From AM-2324 sp042091035 (GTDB lineage Bacteria > Bacteroidota > Bacteroidia > Chitinophagales > Saprospiraceae): a stretch of 7,216 nt of DNA. Of this stretch, positions 1 through 6,500 are shown piece after piece. Location: contig JBELIG010000165.1 in assembly GCA_042091035.1 (NCBI GenBank), positions 1 through 7,216 of the forward strand, read 5' to 3'. A program made the position numbers and the translations under genes. Every line of letters starts with the position of its first letter. The first letter of the stretch is position 1. The notes under the pieces are model-generated. The model was not told the origin of the DNA. It was given only the letters and a program-made list of their open reading frames with translations, and did no database searches.

Positions 1-12
1 AAAAAAAAGAAC

Positions 13-627
13 ATGTTTAAGATTAATATTTACTTGAAATTCGTTGCTATTGTTGTCGGTCTATTAGGAGGCACAGCATTGAGTTTTATATGGGGGTTTT
101 GGTATGGATTTCCATTTATCCTAATAGGTTTAGTTGCTCTTGTAAGTTATTTTTTACTTGGTACTGTTCAATCAGCAGCTGAATTCATGCAAGTTCAAGA
201 TATTGAGGGATGTGAAACACGTCTTAATTTAACTTTTTTTCCAAGGCTTTTGTTTTCTGCCAATAGAGCATATTTCTATATGTTGAAGGGGACAATTGCG
301 CAGCAAAGAGGAGATAAGCTAGGTGCAGAAAAGTACCTAAAAGGTGCTCAAGAAATCAAAATGCCATCAGATAATGAGCGTGCTATGCTTGAAATGCAAA
401 TGTTGAGTATTTCTGCGCAGCGTAATAATATGACTCAGGTAAAGAATCACTTGCGAAACCTTAAAAAATACAATGTCACAGATGAATCTCTTGCAGAACA
501 GATACGTCAGGTAGAGCGTGATATGAAGATGTATAGTCAGTCCAGAGGACAGGCTATGGGAGCAGATAAAAGTCAAATGCGCCAATCTGGTGGAGGTGGT
601 AAACGCCGCCGACCAAAAATGCGTTAA
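13..627 (+). CDS. Membrane-anchored TPR-like protein of unknown function
   Basis: A 204-residue protein that I cannot assign to a named family. Two hydrophobic segments lie at the N terminus (about residues 8-28 and 32-51), predicting a membrane hairpin with the rest of the chain on one side. Residues about 87-116 read like one tetratricopeptide repeat (YMLKGTIAQQRGDKLGAEKY), and more helical sequence follows to about residue 172, so a short TPR-like solenoid is likely. The last part is Gln/Gly-rich and ends in a strongly basic tail, KRRRPKMR, which would favour a cytoplasmic location and could bind nucleic acid or acidic lipid; that is inference. The ATG follows an A-rich stretch, as is common for Bacteroidota starts without Shine-Dalgarno sequences. 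The reading frame is open back to the window edge, so a longer N terminus is not excluded. It ends in tandem stops (TAA TAA) and runs straight into a terminator. Confidence is high that it is a gene, low on role. Confidence 0.85.
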   Translation: MFKINIYLKFVAIVVGLLGGTALSFIWGFWYGFPFILIGLVALVSYFLLGTVQSAAEFMQVQDIEGCETRLNLTFFPRLLFSANRAYFYMLKGTIAQQRGDKLGAEKYLKGAQEIKMPSDNERAMLEMQMLSISAQRNNMTQVKNHLRNLKKYNVTDESLAEQIRQVERDMKMYSQSRGQAMGADKSQMRQSGGGGKRRRPKMR

Positions 628-628
628 T

Positions 629-664
629 AAAAAAAGCCATGGAAGAATTCCATGGCTTTTTTTT
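629..664. terminator. Bidirectional intrinsic terminator
   Basis: A perfect inverted repeat pairs 629-644 with 648-663 around a 3-base loop (GAA at 645-647). The GC-containing core is GCCATGGAA/TTCCATGGC, flanked by seven A on the left and eight T on the right. Either transcript therefore forms a stable stem followed by a U run. It lies between two converging genes and should end both: it begins one base after the first stop codon of the upstream gene, and its right edge overlaps the metG stop codon (663-665). Confidence 0.93.
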
Positions 665-2780
665 ATGCAATGCTGAAACCAGAAGGCCAGTCTTTATCTG
701 GAGACACAAAACTCAAAGTACCTTTTGCATCTTCTGCCATTAGGATCATTCCTTGAGATTCTACACCTCTTATTTTTCTGGGTTCAAGATTTATCAAAAG
801 AGCTACTTCTTTTCCGATAACTTGTTCCGGTTCATAGTATTCCGCAATGCCTGAAACAACTGTTCGTTTCTCAAAGCCTAAATCTACAGTTAGCTTGAGC
901 AGTTTTTTTGCTTTCTTTATTTTTTCAGCTTCAATGATTTTTGCTGTTCGGATATCTAGCTTAGTGAAGTCATCAAAAGAAATGCTTGGTTTTGCTTCCG
1001 GATACTCTGTCTCTTTTTCAGCTTCCATTATTGCTTCAAGTTTTTCTTTCTGTGCTTCAATAATTTCCAATCTAGAATGGTCCTTTCTATCGTGGATCTT
1101 TGCAAAAAGTAGTTCAGCTTCACCGATCTGATGACCAGCGTCTAGGATTGCCTCTTTTTGCTCTATTTTTTCAAGTAATTGTTGTAATGCATTGGGCCCT
1201 TCCTTTTGAAGGTTGAGCATAGTCCTGATCTTCTTTGAAGTAAAAGGAATGAAAAGCTCACTAATGATTCCTAACTGGGCTGTGATCTGCAGACAATTAT
1301 AAATACAGTCCTTGATCAGTTGTGAGTCAGGTTCTGCTTTAAACAATTTCCACGGTGAGACATCTTGAAGATAGGTGTTACCATGAGAGGATAATTCCAT
1401 GAAAGCCTGAATGGCAAATTTGAAATTATAGTTTTCGAGTTCAAGGGTGATTTTCTTAACTAAGTCATTGGCCTTATCAAGTACCTCGTTGGAGGTGGAA
1501 CTTGGTGTTGGAACTTCACCTCCGTAGTATTTATTTGTCAATACTATTGCTCGATTCATGAAATTACCTAAGTTATCTGCTAATTCCTTATCGTGATAAT
1601 CTACAAAGTCATCCCACTTGAAATCTGCATCTTTATTCTCAGGCATGTTTCTTAAGAGTGCATATCGAAGTGCATCTTCTTTGTTAGGGAAGTCTTTGAA
1701 TGTCTCTAAATATTCGTGTTGTTCTATACCCCAGCCTCTTGATTTGGAAAACTTTTTGCCTTCAAAGTTGAGGAACTGATTTGCAGGAACATTTACTGGA
1801 AGGTTGTAACCTCCATGGGCTTTTAACATTGATGGAAATACGATACAGTGAAATACAATATTGTCTTTTCCTATAAAGTGCACCAGTTCAGCATCATCAG
1901 CTTTCCAGTAATCTTCCCAGTTTTTATTATTTTCCTTGGCCCACTGCTTAGTGGCAGATATATATCCAATAGGTGCATCAAACCAAACGTATAGGACCTT
2001 TCCTGCACCATTTTCATGTGGCACAGCTATTCCCCAGTCTAGATCTCTTGTGATTGCTCTTGGTTGTAGTCCACCATCTAACCAGGACATGCATTGTCCG
2101 GTTACGTGGTTTCTCCACAACTTAGGGTTGTGATGTTTTTCTCCATCTAACTCACCTTTGTCTATCCAAGTTCGCAGCCAGTCTTCATGTTTGTCTAGAC
2201 GAAAATACCAATGACTAGTTTCTCTTAAAACTGGCTTGTCTCCGCTTAATGTTGAAACGGGGTCAATAAGTTCTGTTGGAGAAAGTGTAGAGCCACAGTT
2301 TTCGCATTGATCTCCATAGGCTTCTTCGTATTGGCATTTCGGGCAGGTACCTTTTATATATCTATCTGCCAGAAAAGCATTGTACGATTCGTCGTAGTAT
2401 TGTTCTCCAGTTTTCTCAATAAATTCATCTCCTTTTGCAAGGAGTGTTTTGAAAAATTCCTGTGCTGTTTCATGATGGATCTGCTCACTTGTTCTATGAT
2501 AGAAGTCAAATGAAATGCCCAAATCTAGAAAGGTCTGCTTATTAAGATTATGGTATTTGTCAATTATATCATTCGGTGTTTTTCCTTCTTTTTTGGCACG
2601 CATAGTTATAGCTGCGCCATGCTCGTCTGATCCACAAACAAACAAAACCTCTTTACCCATACTTCTTTGAAAACGTGCATAAATGTCACCTGGAAGATAG
2701 GCACCAGCTAAATGCCCTAAGTGTAAGGCACCATTTGCATAGGGAAGTGCAGAGGTAATGAGAACTTTATTCTTATCCAT
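663..2780 (-). CDS. metG: Methionyl-tRNA synthetase
   Basis: Cytoplasmic class I aminoacyl-tRNA synthetase that charges tRNA(Met) and initiator tRNA with methionine using ATP. The 705-residue protein has the full long bacterial architecture. The Rossmann catalytic core carries the HIGH-type motif HLGH (residues 20-23) and the KMSKS-type loop KFSKS (343-347). The connective insert has one zinc knuckle with Cys146, Cys149, Cys159 and Cys162, as in the E. coli-type enzyme. The anticodon-binding helical domain spans roughly 390-550 and contains the DVSPWKLFK segment (473-481). A charged helical linker (about 555-600) leads to a C-terminal EMAP/Trbp111-like OB-fold tRNA-binding domain (about 605-705, with LDIRTAKI and SQGMIL). 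The ATG is fixed by an in-frame TAA directly upstream. No Shine-Dalgarno is present. A weak -7-like element, TAGATTTTG, lies at 2820-2812 on the minus strand (one base longer than TAnnTTTG), so a promoter close to the gene is possible. No defects are seen. Confidence 0.98.
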   Translation of the reverse strand: MDKNKVLITSALPYANGALHLGHLAGAYLPGDIYARFQRSMGKEVLFVCGSDEHGAAITMRAKKEGKTPNDIIDKYHNLNKQTFLDLGISFDFYHRTSEQIHHETAQEFFKTLLAKGDEFIEKTGEQYYDESYNAFLADRYIKGTCPKCQYEEAYGDQCENCGSTLSPTELIDPVSTLSGDKPVLRETSHWYFRLDKHEDWLRTWIDKGELDGEKHHNPKLWRNHVTGQCMSWLDGGLQPRAITRDLDWGIAVPHENGAGKVLYVWFDAPIGYISATKQWAKENNKNWEDYWKADDAELVHFIGKDNIVFHCIVFPSMLKAHGGYNLPVNVPANQFLNFEGKKFSKSRGWGIEQHEYLETFKDFPNKEDALRYALLRNMPENKDADFKWDDFVDYHDKELADNLGNFMNRAIVLTNKYYGGEVPTPSSTSNEVLDKANDLVKKITLELENYNFKFAIQAFMELSSHGNTYLQDVSPWKLFKAEPDSQLIKDCIYNCLQITAQLGIISELFIPFTSKKIRTMLNLQKEGPNALQQLLEKIEQKEAILDAGHQIGEAELLFAKIHDRKDHSRLEIIEAQKEKLEAIMEAEKETEYPEAKPSISFDDFTKLDIRTAKIIEAEKIKKAKKLLKLTVDLGFEKRTVVSGIAEYYEPEQVIGKEVALLINLEPRKIRGVESQGMILMAEDAKGTLSFVSPDKDWPSGFSIA

Positions 2781-2852
2781 TTAGAAAATTCTTTTATGAT
2801 GTCCGAAGATACAAAATCTAGATATTAGATAAGTATTTATAGGAAAGCGTAA

Positions 2853-2888
2853 TAAAAAAACAGGGCGTCTACTAAAGTAGCACCCTGT
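2853..2888 (-). terminator. Orphan intrinsic-terminator-like hairpin upstream of metG
   Basis: Read on the minus strand, ACAGGG (2888-2883) pairs with CCCTGT (2865-2860). A small internal loop follows, then a second stem (CTAC 2880-2877 with GTAG 2872-2869) capped by a four-base loop. Seven T residues follow at once on the minus strand (2860-2854). The T run is on that side only, so the direction is minus. There is no minus-strand gene upstream to terminate, because radA points the other way. It lies about 73 bases before the metG start codon, which also allows a role as an attenuator. Alternatively it may be a leader hairpin read on the plus strand. Confidence 0.65.
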
Positions 2889-2952
2889 AATAACCCCAAA
2901 AAACCAAATGAAAACAATCTACATATATAAAATATACTGTATTTCTTATTTA

Positions 2953-3009
2953 AAGATAGATTAGTTTAATAAATGTGTAAATCACTATATTAAGGTAATT
3001 ATCTATCTT
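2953..3009. repeat. 9-bp inverted repeat
   Basis: AAGATAGAT (2953-2961) and its exact reverse complement ATCTATCTT (3001-3009) are separated by 39 bases. The right arm sits where the inferred minus-strand transcript would begin, so the pair would close the 5' stem of that RNA. Given the local AT content, a chance match is quite possible. Confidence 0.4.
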
Positions 3010-3015
3010 ACAAAT

Positions 3016-3042
3016 CAAAGGTAGTATTTTTTTCTTTCCAAA
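3016..3042 (-). promoter_or_regulatory. Candidate Bacteroidota-type promoter, minus strand
   Basis: On the minus strand a perfect TAnnTTTG match (TACCTTTG, 3023-3016) is preceded, 15 bases upstream, by TTTG (3042-3039). This resembles the -7/-33 arrangement described for the primary sigma factor of Bacteroidota. Transcription would start near 3009 and run toward metG. The -33 match sits at the edge of an A/T homopolymer, so it carries little weight by itself; the -7 match is the better evidence. Confidence 0.4.
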
Positions 3043-3051
3043 AAAAAATTT

Positions 3052-3065
3052 AAATAAATTTATTT
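3052..3065. repeat. Perfect 14-bp AT palindrome
   Basis: AAATAAATTTATTT equals its own reverse complement. It lies about 60 bases upstream of the radA start and just upstream of the minus-strand promoter candidate, a suitable place for a dimeric regulator. It contains only A and T in an A/T-rich stretch, so it may have arisen by composition alone. Confidence 0.35.
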
Positions 3066-3123
3066 GAGTTTTTTAAATGGATCAAAGAAACCCATTATTT
3101 GAAGTCTATTTAACCTATTTATA

Positions 3124-4500
3124 TTGGCAAAAATTAAAAAAATATTCTATTGTTCGAATTGTGGAGTATCATCTCCAAAATGGTTGGGACAATGCCATAG
3201 TTGTGGCGAATGGAATACATTTACGGAAGAGATTGTACAATCTACTGAAGAGAAAAGAACCTCTAAAAAATCAATTTGGAACGAGCAGAATGGAAGTGCT
3301 TCCAAAGCCGTTCCTTTAGCCTCGATAGAGGCTTCAAGTACTAAGCGCAGTCTGACAGGTGATACGGAATTTGATCGAGTTCTTGGGGGAGGTATAGTTC
3401 CCGGAGCCCTTATTCTAATTGGGGGACAGCCAGGTATTGGAAAGTCAACTTTGATGCTCCAAATTGCTGTTCGACAATCTAAGAACATATTATATGTATC
3501 TGGTGAAGAGTCTGCTGAGCAAATTAAAATGCGTGCAGATAGGGTAGAGGGACATTCTGGGGATTGTCTGATCCTCACAGAAACCAAAGTAGAGCAGATC
3601 CTCAATCAAGCAAAGAGTATTAAGCCAGATTTTCTAGTAATAGATTCCATACAAACCTTAGTGTCTATGCATATAGACTCTATTGCTGGCAGTATTTCAC
3701 AAATCAAAGAATGTGCTGCTTCTCTACAGCGATTTGCTAAAGAGTCCAATATTCCTGTCTTTATAATTGGGCATATCAATAAGGAAGGATCAATTGCTGG
3801 GCCAAAGATATTGGAGCATATAGTTGATACAGTGCTGCAATTCGAAGGAGACAGGAATTATACATATCGAATATTGAGGACCTTGAAGAATCGATTTGGA
3901 TCAACTGATGAACTTGGCATTTATCAAATGGAGACCAAGGGTTTGAAGCCAGTGCACAATCCCTCGGAATTATTACTTTCTCAAAAGGATGAAGATCTAA
4001 GTGGTTCGGCTGTAGCAGCAACTATAGAGGGTTTGCGTCCCATGCTTATTGAAACACAAGGTTTAGTATCCAAAGCTGTTTATGGAAATCCTCAGCGTTC
4101 TGCTACTGGTTTTGATCTAAGGAGATTGAACATGCTATTAGCAGTCTTAGAAAAACGATGTGGTTTTCCGCTTGGTAATTTTGATGTGTTTTTAAATATA
4201 GCTGGTGGGATTAGAGTTGTTGATCCAGCAATTGATTTGGCTATTATATCTTCAATTATTTCAAGTTTTCAGGATGTAGCTATTCCTGCTGATGTATGTT
4301 TTGCTGGTGAAGTGGGGCTTTCTGGAGAGATCCGGGCCGTAAACAGAATTGAACAGCGTGTTCAAGAGGCCGATAGGCTTGGATTTAAGCAGATATTTGT
4401 CTCCAGTTTTAATACTAAAGGGCTTGATCTTTCCAGGTTTAAAATTCGAGTCCGATCAATATCTAAGATTGAGGACTTGTATGAAGGATTATTCGTTTAA
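3124..4500 (+). CDS. radA: DNA repair protein RadA
   Basis: RecA-like ATPase that helps process recombination intermediates and drives branch migration in homologous recombination. The 458-residue protein shows every family landmark: an N-terminal C4 zinc finger (Cys10, Cys13, Cys24, Cys27), Walker A GGQPGIGKST (100-109), Walker B LVIDS (171-175), a GHINKEG segment (216-222), the RadA-specific KNRFG motif (255-259), and a C-terminal Lon-protease-like domain (about 285-458, with GNPQRSATGFDLRRL and FAGEVGLSGEIRAV). Length is normal for the family. The start is TTG: an in-frame stop lies at 3100-3102, no ATG or GTG occurs between, and MAKIKKIFYC aligns with the usual RadA N terminus. It is probably first in an operon with the glycosylase 10 bases downstream. 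An out-of-frame ATG reading at 3077 gives an overlapping ORF that is not a gene. Confidence 0.97.
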   Translation: MAKIKKIFYCSNCGVSSPKWLGQCHSCGEWNTFTEEIVQSTEEKRTSKKSIWNEQNGSASKAVPLASIEASSTKRSLTGDTEFDRVLGGGIVPGALILIGGQPGIGKSTLMLQIAVRQSKNILYVSGEESAEQIKMRADRVEGHSGDCLILTETKVEQILNQAKSIKPDFLVIDSIQTLVSMHIDSIAGSISQIKECAASLQRFAKESNIPVFIIGHINKEGSIAGPKILEHIVDTVLQFEGDRNYTYRILRTLKNRFGSTDELGIYQMETKGLKPVHNPSELLLSQKDEDLSGSAVAATIEGLRPMLIETQGLVSKAVYGNPQRSATGFDLRRLNMLLAVLEKRCGFPLGNFDVFLNIAGGIRVVDPAIDLAIISSIISSFQDVAIPADVCFAGEVGLSGEIRAVNRIEQRVQEADRLGFKQIFVSSFNTKGLDLSRFKIRVRSISKIEDLYEGLFV

Positions 4501-4510
4501 TTAGTTTAGC

Positions 4511-5107
4511 ATGCGTCCTGATAGATCATTTTTTGAAGGTAATGATGTTGTGAGTCTTGCAAAGAGATTACTTGGATGTACTCTTTATACCAAGTTTGGA
4601 GGAACGATAACTGCTGGACGTATAGTAGAAACTGAAGCTTATAGAGGTCGTGATGATAAGGCTTGCCATGCTTTTGGCTATAAGCGAACCAAGCGCACGG
4701 AGACTATGTTCTTGGCAGGAGGACATACTTATGTTTATCTTTGCTATGGAATTCATCATTTATTCAACATAGTCACTTCCAAAGAAGGAGAACCAGATGC
4801 AGTACTGATTCGCTCTATAGAACCGGTGGAAGGTATAGATGAAATGATGAAGCGCAGAAAAATTAATTATCTAAAGCCACAATTGACAGCAGGACCAGGC
4901 GTTTTATCTAAAGCTCTTGGACTATCTATTGAGATGAATGCAATAGATTTGACGGATCCATCTAGCCCAATTGGACTTATCTTAAACGATCCAATTCCTG
5001 ATTCCGGTATTTTAGCAGGGCCAAGGATTGGGATTGATTATGCTGGTGATTGTGCGGATTGGCCATGGCGGTTTTGTATAAAAAATAATGACTATTTGAG
5101 TCGATAA
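4511..5107 (+). CDS. mpg: 3-methyladenine DNA glycosylase (AAG/MPG family)
   Basis: Monofunctional base-excision-repair glycosylase that removes alkylated purines such as 3-methyladenine, and in this family often hypoxanthine, leaving an abasic site. The 198-residue protein covers the whole single-domain fold. By alignment from memory with the human enzyme, Glu42 in IVETEAY corresponds to the general base Glu125. Tyr44, His53 and Tyr76 match the base-stacking Tyr127, His136 and Tyr159, and Asn86 matches Asn169. RSIEPVEG (101-108) and AGPG (127-130) are further family signatures, and the chain ends in the usual WRF strand region (186-188). The ATG is the first start after an in-frame TAG at 4502-4504. 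It lies 10 bases after radA and 11 bases before the next gene, so co-transcription is likely and joins two DNA-repair functions. No truncation or missing catalytic residue is seen. Confidence 0.96.
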   Translation: MRPDRSFFEGNDVVSLAKRLLGCTLYTKFGGTITAGRIVETEAYRGRDDKACHAFGYKRTKRTETMFLAGGHTYVYLCYGIHHLFNIVTSKEGEPDAVLIRSIEPVEGIDEMMKRRKINYLKPQLTAGPGVLSKALGLSIEMNAIDLTDPSSPIGLILNDPIPDSGILAGPRIGIDYAGDCADWPWRFCIKNNDYLSR

Positions 5108-5118
5108 ACTTTAATACA

Positions 5119-6366
5119 TTGAAAGTAATACTTACGTTTTTATTCGGATTGGGTGCATTTTGTCTTTTTGGTCAGCAGGCACCTGATAATGTGTTTGATC
5201 CCAATATTAAATCGGTCAAGATTATAGGTGGCAAGGATCAACTAAGTTATCCGATTTATTATGTAAACAGTTCAAATTACGTATATCTATCTTTTGATGA
5301 TTTAAATGAAGATCGTAACCTTGGATATAGGATCAGATACTGTAACAGTGATTGGACCATTTCAGATCTATTTTATTCAGAATTCATCGATGGGTTTCAA
5401 GAAGAATATTTAGATGATTACGAATTTTCGTTTAATACGATCGTGGATTATGCCAATTACGGAATCGTCCTTCCAAATAAGTCTTTGGGTTTTAAGCTTA
5501 CTGGTAACTACGTGATTGAGGTTTTTGATACAGAGAGCGATCTTGTACTATTGTCTAAAAGATTCATGGTAGCACAGGCAAAGGTGGGAATCGATCATCG
5601 AATAGGAAGGGCTTCCTTGAACTCAAAACTCGAGACACACCAGGAGTTGGATTTTTATGTAAAACATGAATCTTTTGATATCCAAAACCCAAGGTCTACG
5701 CTTAAGGCTACGGTTATACAGAATAAAAGGTGGGATACAGCTATTTATGACATCAAGCCATCCTTTGTTCGTATTGATATGATTGATTTTGATTACCAAA
5801 ATAAGATCGTTTTTCAAGCAGGTAAAGAATTTAGGTACTTTGATATTAGAAATCTTACTATTCCTCCTTCCCATATTGAGACTGTTTCTAGGTCTTTTGA
5901 GGATATTGATGTGACTATCGAGCGTCAAAGACTCCGATCTAATATCGCATATTTCGAATCTAATGATATCAATGGAGCCTACATCATTGCTGCTGATGAT
6001 AAAACGAATCCAATCTTATCGGGAGAGTATGTAGATGTCCTATTTGTTTATAATAGACCTTTCGAAAATATGGAGTCATCGTATTATGTCTTTGGGGAAT
6101 TTACATCCTACAGCTGTCAAGAATCTGGCCGCATGGTCTATAATGATGCATTGAAAGCCTATGTATGTAAAATGCGATTGAAGCAAGGGTATTATAATTA
6201 CTACTTCGTAGAGCAAGCTAAAGGTAAGGAGGTTATAGATTACGAGGTAACGGAAGGGAACTGGTATGAAACAGAGAATGAATATGCTATCCTTATTTAT
6301 TACAGACCATTTGGTGCTAGATTTGATCAGCTCATTGGAGTAAAGACAATCAGTAGTAGGCCTTGA
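5119..6366 (+). CDS. Type IX secretion system plug protein (DUF5103 family)
   Basis: A 415-residue predicted periplasmic or outer-membrane-associated protein. It matches the family whose Flavobacterium johnsoniae member, Plug, blocks the periplasmic end of the SprA translocon pore of the T9SS. Residues 1-18 form a signal peptide (KVILTFLFGLGAFCLFG), with probable cleavage before Gln19-Gln20. No proper lipobox precedes Cys15. Family signatures are LSFDDL (57-62), the YRIRYCNSDW block (70-79), EFIDGFQ (88-94), YEFSFNT (101-107), LTGNYVIEVFD (127-137) and the C-terminal YYNYYFVEQ. Length is typical. The start is read as TTG at 5119, because the next in-frame Met is about residue 150 and starting there would delete the signal peptide and first domain. 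The gene follows the glycosylase by 11 bases, so it probably shares the radA transcript. The other T9SS genes are not in this window. No clear terminator follows. Confidence 0.93.
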   Translation: MKVILTFLFGLGAFCLFGQQAPDNVFDPNIKSVKIIGGKDQLSYPIYYVNSSNYVYLSFDDLNEDRNLGYRIRYCNSDWTISDLFYSEFIDGFQEEYLDDYEFSFNTIVDYANYGIVLPNKSLGFKLTGNYVIEVFDTESDLVLLSKRFMVAQAKVGIDHRIGRASLNSKLETHQELDFYVKHESFDIQNPRSTLKATVIQNKRWDTAIYDIKPSFVRIDMIDFDYQNKIVFQAGKEFRYFDIRNLTIPPSHIETVSRSFEDIDVTIERQRLRSNIAYFESNDINGAYIIAADDKTNPILSGEYVDVLFVYNRPFENMESSYYVFGEFTSYSCQESGRMVYNDALKAYVCKMRLKQGYYNYYFVEQAKGKEVIDYEVTEGNWYETENEYAILIYYRPFGARFDQLIGVKTISSRP

Positions 6367-6500
6367 TCCTAAATGTCTAGTCACATTCTTTATTTATAGC
6401 TTTTTATAACCTATTTATCCCTGTTTGAGCATCCTTTATATATATTTTTCGTCATTTAGAAAGTGAATCTTTAGAATTGTACTTATAAATTTTAAACATA

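Larger units (their letters stand above)
2853..3009 (-). ncRNA. Candidate small RNA or metG leader transcript
   Basis: This is an inferred transcript of about 155 nt, bounded by a promoter-like element at 3042-3016 and by the hairpin with U tract at 2888-2853. No minus-strand ORF worth translating lies inside it. It can form a 9-bp long-range stem (3009-3001 with 2961-2953) at its 5' end, then an AU-rich middle, a U- and G-rich stretch (TTTGGTTTTTTGGGG), and the terminal hairpin. I do not recognise an RNA family. It may be a free small RNA or the attenuated 5' leader of metG; the sequence alone cannot separate these. It could also be nothing, since AT-rich DNA readily gives weak promoter matches. 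Confidence 0.33.
2781..3123. other. Divergent intergenic region between metG and radA
   Basis: This 343-base, very AT-rich gap separates divergent genes and must hold promoters for both. It contains a minus-strand hairpin with a U tract (2853-2888), a 9-bp inverted repeat (2953-2961 with 3001-3009), a minus-strand promoter-like element (3016-3042), a 14-bp palindrome (3052-3065) and long A and T runs. A plus-strand ORF of only 18 codons (2908-2964) follows a CCCCAAAAAACCAA stretch, but nothing shows that it is translated. I found no convincing plus-strand TTTG/TAnnTTTG promoter for radA. No tRNA or known riboswitch is recognised. Confidence 0.7.

Noticed and set aside
847..1131. 94-codon plus-strand ORF opposite the 3' part of metG
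   Set aside because: It is a Ser/Phe-rich translation of the complement of a Lys/Glu-rich MetRS region, a standard shadow of charged coding sequence.
3077..3319. 80-codon plus-strand ORF starting with ATG just upstream of radA
   Set aside because: It overlaps the radA zinc-finger region in another frame and looks like no known protein; the radA frame carries clear family motifs.
3318..3333. Small hairpin AGCCTC-GATA-GAGGCT inside radA
   Set aside because: It lies in the middle of a coding region with no T run after it; such a short stem is expected by chance and does not interrupt the frame.
3147..3605. 152-codon minus-strand ORF opposite radA
   Set aside because: It is antisense to well-conserved RadA motifs including Walker A, has no recognisable domain, and is explained by composition of the coding strand.
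6367..6500. Possible terminator or promoter between the plug gene and the TolC-like gene
   Set aside because: Only weak AT stems and a one-mismatch -7 element with doubtful spacing are visible, too little for a feature call.
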